Part shown: positions 59,002-64,000 of the stretch, piece by piece
Numbering within the stretch: position 1 is the stretch's first letter
Layout of the letters: each line of letters starts with the position of its first letter
Source of the DNA: Sternotherus odoratus
Taxonomy: Eukaryota; Chordata; Testudines; Kinosternidae
Direction of reading: 5' to 3'
DNA length: 64,000 nt
Assembly (NCBI GenBank): GCA_032164245.1
Contig: JAVMKO010000001.1
Coordinates: 169,251,434-169,315,433 of the forward strand
Made by a program: the position numbers and the translations under genes
Notes under the pieces: model-generated
Told to the model about the DNA's origin: nothing
Database searches by the model: none
What the model saw: only the letters and a program-made list of their open reading frames with translations

Positions 59002-60781
59002 GGAAAGCCTGGCCCTACAGTAAATTCCTCTTTCTTCACTGCTTGCCGCTAAAGAGCAGCCTGACAGCAAAACCTTCCTATAATCTTATTTCGTTAATGG
59101 CTATGAGATTCCAGATTAGCAAATCAATATATGTTCCGGTGAATTATTTGACAGCACTAATGTTTATGGTTGTTTGTAATGCGAAGTCAAACTTAACCTG
59201 GGAATCCAGGCGTTATCACTTGTGTAGTACTGGTAAATAATTTCTTCAGCCAACTGAGCACTTAATTACTTATGATAGCAAGTTGACGCACCACAAGGTA
59301 TGTGTGCCGCATTTGTTTATGCTAATCAGTGCTTTCCTTCATGGGCTCTTTAGCAGGTGTTGGAACATGATGTCATGTAGTGCAGGCTGTGAAACATGTA
59401 ACTGCAGAACTATTTGGCCTTGTAAATAAAGTAGCTCATGAGAGCAGGCTGGATGGTAGGATGGGCAACCTCCTATTGCTGCAAGTTTGCATGGTTCAGA
59501 TACAGTGGAGAGCAGCCTACAGAATGTGCGATGGGCTGCCAGAATTCATCTGACAGGCCAGTTCACACCTCAGACCTGTCATAGGAAGGCCAACAACAGG
59601 AGGATATTCTTTCAAAGATTCTTTGTTAGGATAGGTTCTGCAAACCTGTCTCAGATACCAGATACTTGCACACCAAGTTTGTTTAGCAAAGAGAGGGTGC
59701 GTTATCTCATCTTGTATGCACAGTGTGACAGCTATGGAAATTTCCTCTAATATCTTTTAAAAACCTTATTGAATTAACTTAAGTAGTTTTGGAGTCCATG
59801 GGTATTAAAAACAAAACATTTATGTATTATTGTGGGCCTGGATGTTCAAAGGGCTATTTTAAACACTGCATTGGACAAAAATGAATTGGTCACTTGGTAG
59901 AGCCTTTGCTGGAGTTGGGGTGATCTCTGGTAAGCTAATTATCATGCATGAATATTCATTTATTGTTTTAATATGTTTTCTCTGTAATATGTTCACCTTA
60001 AGAATAAAAGTGCTTGCTTAGAAAGGGCTATGTGGTAATTTACACCTGTGGGCAATTATAATCTCAGACGAGAAGGCAAAGTATAGATACAGGGCTGCTT
60101 AAGCAGTCTGACTTGCTGGCAAACTCACAGTGTAGGCAGAGAACTGTGGAGCCTGCAAAAATCCCAGACAGGAGAGATAGAAAGAACGAATCTCCACCCA
60201 AGAGATGTGATGCCTGAGGAGCCAGGAGGTGAGAGTGGGTGTCTTTGCTGGACTATGAGAGGGAAATACAGGTGCACTTGCCCTGAACTGTGACACACAT
60301 ATGCTACAATGGAGTCCACTGGGTATCTATGTTTTATTGGCTAGCAGTATTTGGGAAGGGCTACAGATGGCAGGAGAGGCTGGGTGGTGCTTCTAACTCA
60401 TACGTTGCAGGAAGGTCTCTAAAATCATAAAACCATCTATGCTCATTTACTAACCAGGGCAGGCAATGAAGCTGGTGATATACAACGTAGTCAAATGTGC
60501 AAAAGACACACAGATATACTGTTTTCCTCCTGCCCTTCCAGTTCTAGTGGCCTCTGGTGTCTCCCATTTGCTGAAAAATTCTTCAGTTCCTGCTGCTGGG
60601 CATGCATGAAGTACTGCTGTTGTCTCCCCAGCAGGGAGAAAAGCCCTGGTGATACCTATGGTATGTAGACGGTGGGAAGAGAGTGAAAATTAATACTGAC
60701 AAATTCAGGAGTGTGTTCTCCATAGTTCTGTGTGTGTGTTTGGTGAACGATGGGAAAATCACAGTTTAGTATTGGACAAAA
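59002..60781. other. Gene-free flank, candidate conserved element at 59040-59420
   Basis: 59040-59420 is repeat-free with ATTAGCAAATCAATAT, TTAATTACTTA and TATGCTAATCAG motifs, typical in look of conserved enhancers. No coding exon recognised in the rest. Confidence 0.35.
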
Positions 60782-60789
60782 AATGCAGG

Positions 60790-60916
60790 CATAGGTGCTG
60801 GAACTCATGGTGCTGACGCACCCCCTGTCTTGAAGTGGTTTCCATTATATACAGGGTTTACAGTTTGATTCAATGGATCTTAGCACCCCCGCTATAAAAA
60901 TTGTTCCAGCACCTTG
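60790..60916. mobile_element. 127-bp hAT-like MITE with perfect 8-bp duplication
   Basis: Ends CATAGGTGCTGGAACT and TTGTTCCAGCACCTTG. Perfect duplications AATGCAGG at 60782-60789 and 60917-60924. Sister of 8540-8657. Confidence 0.8.
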
Positions 60917-60924
60917 AATGCAGG

Positions 60925-62085
60925 TGCCAGATGCCTCTTGCCGGTTCCCGGCTCTGCTGCTGCCCTGCTATGTGATGTCATTTCTCTTCTCTTTACCTTG
61001 GCTTCCCTGTTTCTGCACATTTTACAATCATTGTGACCTTTCTCACCAGGCTACTATTTGTACAACACGTGGAGAACCTGAACAGATGTAAGGTATTCCA
61101 CCATGTGACAGCATTGTCCCCTGCTGTGTAAATGGGCAGACAGGTAGTGTGTGACTGTTCAGATTTGTCAGGTGGCAAAGACACTGGCAGAAGTTGTTAC
61201 AATTGTATTTTACTGCCTGCCCGTAAGCCAGCTCTGCTGCTTGACAAGGACATACCCGGTACTGAGAGAAACATGCAGCTGGAGAGGCTTCTGCTTCATA
61301 GGGACTCACTTCTGGGAACTTTGACTGAACTCTTTACTGCCTGGGTTCCCAACATAGCCCCAGCCAAGGGCAAGCATGGGAAGGTCTAGCTTTACTACTG
61401 ATCATACCAGATCTTTCCCCAAGGGCAAATCCTGTCCCCTCCCCCTCAGCTGCCAACGGGTAGCTGCACCATGTAAGCCCACGCACCCTCTGCACAAGCC
61501 AGCTGTGCAGCAGGTCATTCCGTGCCACTGATGGGGGTGGAAAGGGGGCAGGGGAGAGACAGGGCAGTCGTTCTAAAATGACACGGCTCAACCAGCAATT
61601 CGTGCCTCCCTTATAAGAGAGAAGCACCACCAAGAGCACAAGCTACATCAGCAGTAGGAGCCAGGCCAGAGAGCAGCCTGAGTCTTCCTCCCACTACTCC
61701 TAGGTAATGGAGATGTGTGTTGACCCCTGTGGTTTCCTTCCTGATCCAGCATTCTCCTTGAAAGCTGTCACAGCGGGTCTCGAGTCATGCAGTAGCCCTG
61801 AAACCAAGATAATTGGTGCACATCACCTCCAGAAGTAGTTTTGACTAACTGCATTATGTCTATCTAAGAGTTACCCTGCAGTTTCTAGTGGATATAGTAT
61901 TCTTTCTGCCTTGTGTTTTTGCACACTGTACAAGAGCTGCATTGCACTGGTGGGGAATGTGGTTCCTGTAACTTGTAACTTGGTTTGAAGGCCTTTGGGA
62001 TGAAAGACCGTACGGTCAAACCTTGACTATTCAAAAATGCCCCCATTGTGAATTAATTGTGCTAAAATTCCTTAGTGATCCAGAC
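60925..62085. other. Non-coding stretch, no gene recognised
   Basis: ORFs of up to 101 codons lack domains or splice context. Confidence 0.4.
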
Positions 62086-62214
62086 TAGGGTGAGTATTGG
62101 TGATGTCTCAATTATATAGGGACAGTCCTGATATTTGGGGGTTTGTCTTATATAAGTGCCTATTACCTCCAACCCCCTGTCCTGATTTTTCATACTTTCT
62201 AACTGATCATCCTA
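62086..62214. mobile_element. Decayed TA-flanked MITE, second copy
   Basis: TAGGGTGAGTATTGGTGATG, internal ATATAGGGACAGTCCTGATA, and CTGTCCTGATTTTTCATACT correspond to the consensus seen at 52810-52932. Confidence 0.6.
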
Positions 62215-62689
62215 ATCCAGAGTCAGTGTCCTTCATTACATTTGGATACTCAAGATCTGTCATTAGGGAAGATAGATTTATTAGCATTTGTTCTGTGACA
62301 AAGATGCTCATTCTAGCTGCTCCTGCGATCTCCATTTTTAGGGTGTATGAACACATGGCAAAGACAACAGAAACTACAGCATAGTTACTTGGTAAACAGG
62401 GACGACAGAGGCCCTGAACTCCTAATGCTTTAATCTTCATGAGCTGTTGTTCTCCAGTGTGCCATGCAGGGAGTTCACCAGAGGTAACTGCAGAAGTTAT
62501 AAGAAACTGCACACAGTGTCCTAAATTGTGGTGTTTTCAGGTTGAGCTTCTGCTGTGTTTCTGCTTAAGCCACACCACATAGTCAGTGGGGTCAATGCAG
62601 CTGCATTACTGATCCTGAAATAAATATGAAGTGTCTGCAAACTTTGGCAGAGCCTTGTTCAGAGGATTTGGATAAGACCTGGTAGCACT
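62215..62689. other. Non-coding stretch, no gene recognised
   Basis: No credible coding sequence or repeat assigned. Confidence 0.4.
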
Positions 62690-63400
62690 CTAGGGTCAGG
62701 CCCGGTGACAGAAATTTTGGGGCCCGGTACTCTGATCGTTTGTGGTCTCCCTTCTCCCCCCCCCCCCCCCCCGGGCCCCCGCCGCCCACGCCCTGCCCCG
62801 CCTGGGCCTACGTGGGACTGTCTTGCCAGTCGGGCATAGTGGGGGTGTAGTGTCGCGTGGGTACCGGGCGCGATCAGTGGTAGCACAGTGGCGTGAGGCA
62901 CGCGGCGCGTGCGGGCAGCCTCTAGCACACCACCCCTGCCTGGCCCACCTCCCCCCCAGCCTATTCTCCTTCCCCCCCTGCCTGACCCGGCCCACCCAAC
63001 CTAATCTCCTCCTCCAGCCTAACCTCCTCCCCTCCCCACCCATCCCTGCCTGGCCCACCCCGCTGTTGGGGGTGATCTTCCTTTACCCCCGCCCAGCCTT
63101 CCCCCATCTAACCGCCTTCCCTCCCCCACCCCTGCCTGGCCCGGCCCATCCCACTGAACCTAACCTCCTCCCCCCTCCCACCCAGCCTCCTGCCCCCCAT
63201 GCCTGACCCGCCCAGCCCAGCCTCCCCCCCACCAAACCTCCTTCCCTCCCGCACCCACGCCTCGCCCACCCCATCCAGCCTAGTCTCCTGCCCCCCTCCC
63301 CGCCCGCCCAGCCTGGCCTCCCCACCACCCCCTTGCCTGCCCCCCAGCCCAGCCACACTGATGAATGAACCTCCCGAGCGCCCACAGGGGGTGAGCTTTT
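62690..63400. repeat. C-rich interspersed repeat
   Basis: Starts near GTCAGGCCCGGTGACAGAAA and is followed by a C run (62757-62772) and about 450 bp of CCT/CCC-rich sequence. It is like the interior of the MITE at 8675-9354 but with different ends. Glycine- or proline-rich ORFs inside are artefacts. Boundaries uncertain. Confidence 0.5.
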
Positions 63401-64000
63401 GACATCATCGTCTTTTTGGCTTCAGGCTTAACCCTTTACAGGCAAAACAGCTATTCTAAGGCACTTCATACTTATGACACCTCACGTGACTGCCCAAACT
63501 AGGCTATGGGATGTTCTTGGGTGGGTCTTAATCCCTCCTGGTGGAGCTGTTCCACTTTGTATCTGTATTCATGGGAGCAGGGACTGGGACCAGAACCCAG
63601 GTAAGTCTCCCATCCCTCCCAGGTGAGTGTCCGGCCTCTCGGCTGTAGAGTGAGTCTCACTTTCTGGCTGCATCCTATGAAGGGGTTTAAGAGCACACAT
63701 GTTGCCTCTGCAATAGGAAGTCTCAAGCATAGGGGCTGAAGTTCTGCCTTAGTCTTACATGAGGCAAGCAGGAACAGGGAAAGGCTCTTTACCCTTTCCC
63801 CCCTCCATTGTGCTCCACTGTAAGGACCAGACCACATCAGGTCAAAGCTCATTAGAGGCAAATATTTGTCAGGTGAAACAGAGGAGACCTGTGGATGCCA
63901 GGGAAGAGCACACAAGCTGCAGGCTCAACGCACACCTCACCAGAGAGCAAACAGACGAGATATGTTAACAATAGGCATGACTTTGATCCTTGAAGCTTTT
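63401..64000. other. Non-coding end of window
   Basis: The 138-codon minus ORF (63499-63915) has no recognisable domain, and I see no exon context for it. Confidence 0.35.

Noticed and set aside
62592..63402. Cluster of long overlapping ORFs (up to 154 codons)
   Set aside because: Same cause: C-rich repeat with few stops on either strand; no domain and no splice context.

Overview
The window is vertebrate nuclear DNA, most likely from a turtle (a crocodilian is the main alternative). It holds one host protein gene with canonical GT-AG introns, surrounded by AT-rich non-coding DNA full of interspersed repeats: CR1 LINE tails, MIR-like SINEs, PIF/Harbinger and hAT elements, MITEs with the TAGGGTGACCAGA terminus, and short repeats related to ...CAGACTAACACGGCTAC... 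that I associate with reptile genomes. The species call is inference from repeat content, not from a database search.

The only host gene I can support is SIK1 (salt-inducible kinase 1), on the minus strand. Its CpG-island promoter lies at about 49.3-50.3 kb. The 13 coding exons run from 49163 down to 38225 and give a 798-codon protein, and a roughly 2.5 kb 3' UTR ends near 35.74 kb. All splice sites are GT-AG, all exon phases agree, and the exon lengths sum to an intact reading frame. The promoter has two perfect TGACGTCA cAMP-response elements, in keeping with SIK1 being a CREB-induced kinase that feeds back on CRTC/CREB signalling.

Region by region. 0-11 kb: non-coding, with hAT-type MITEs, a MIR-like SINE and fold-back repeats. 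11.4-16.9 kb: a nested block in which an old Harbinger-type MITE has been hit by a 4.1-kb two-gene PIF/Harbinger transposon (Myb/trihelix gene on +, DDE transposase on -, convergent) and by a 598-bp GC-rich hAT-like element. The Myb-gene intron contains an unexplained antisense, splice-compatible ORF. 18.8-22.1 kb: a minus-strand RTE-like LINE split by a plus-strand CR1, which is itself split by a 199-bp palindromic element. 22.2-35.7 kb: gene-poor flank with a second CR1 piece and candidate conserved non-coding elements. 35.7-50.3 kb: SIK1. 50.3-64 kb: upstream flank with a MIR, MITEs, a recent insertion with 17-bp target-site duplications, a 44-bp perfect palindrome and a C-rich repeat.

The most unusual signal is a set of three ~200-bp fold-back elements (198, 199 and 201 bp). 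Each is flanked by 12-14 bp target-site duplications, and each is built from two inverted copies joined at a sequence that resembles a hammerhead ribozyme core. I propose that they are non-autonomous Penelope-like retroelements that insert as inverted dimers.
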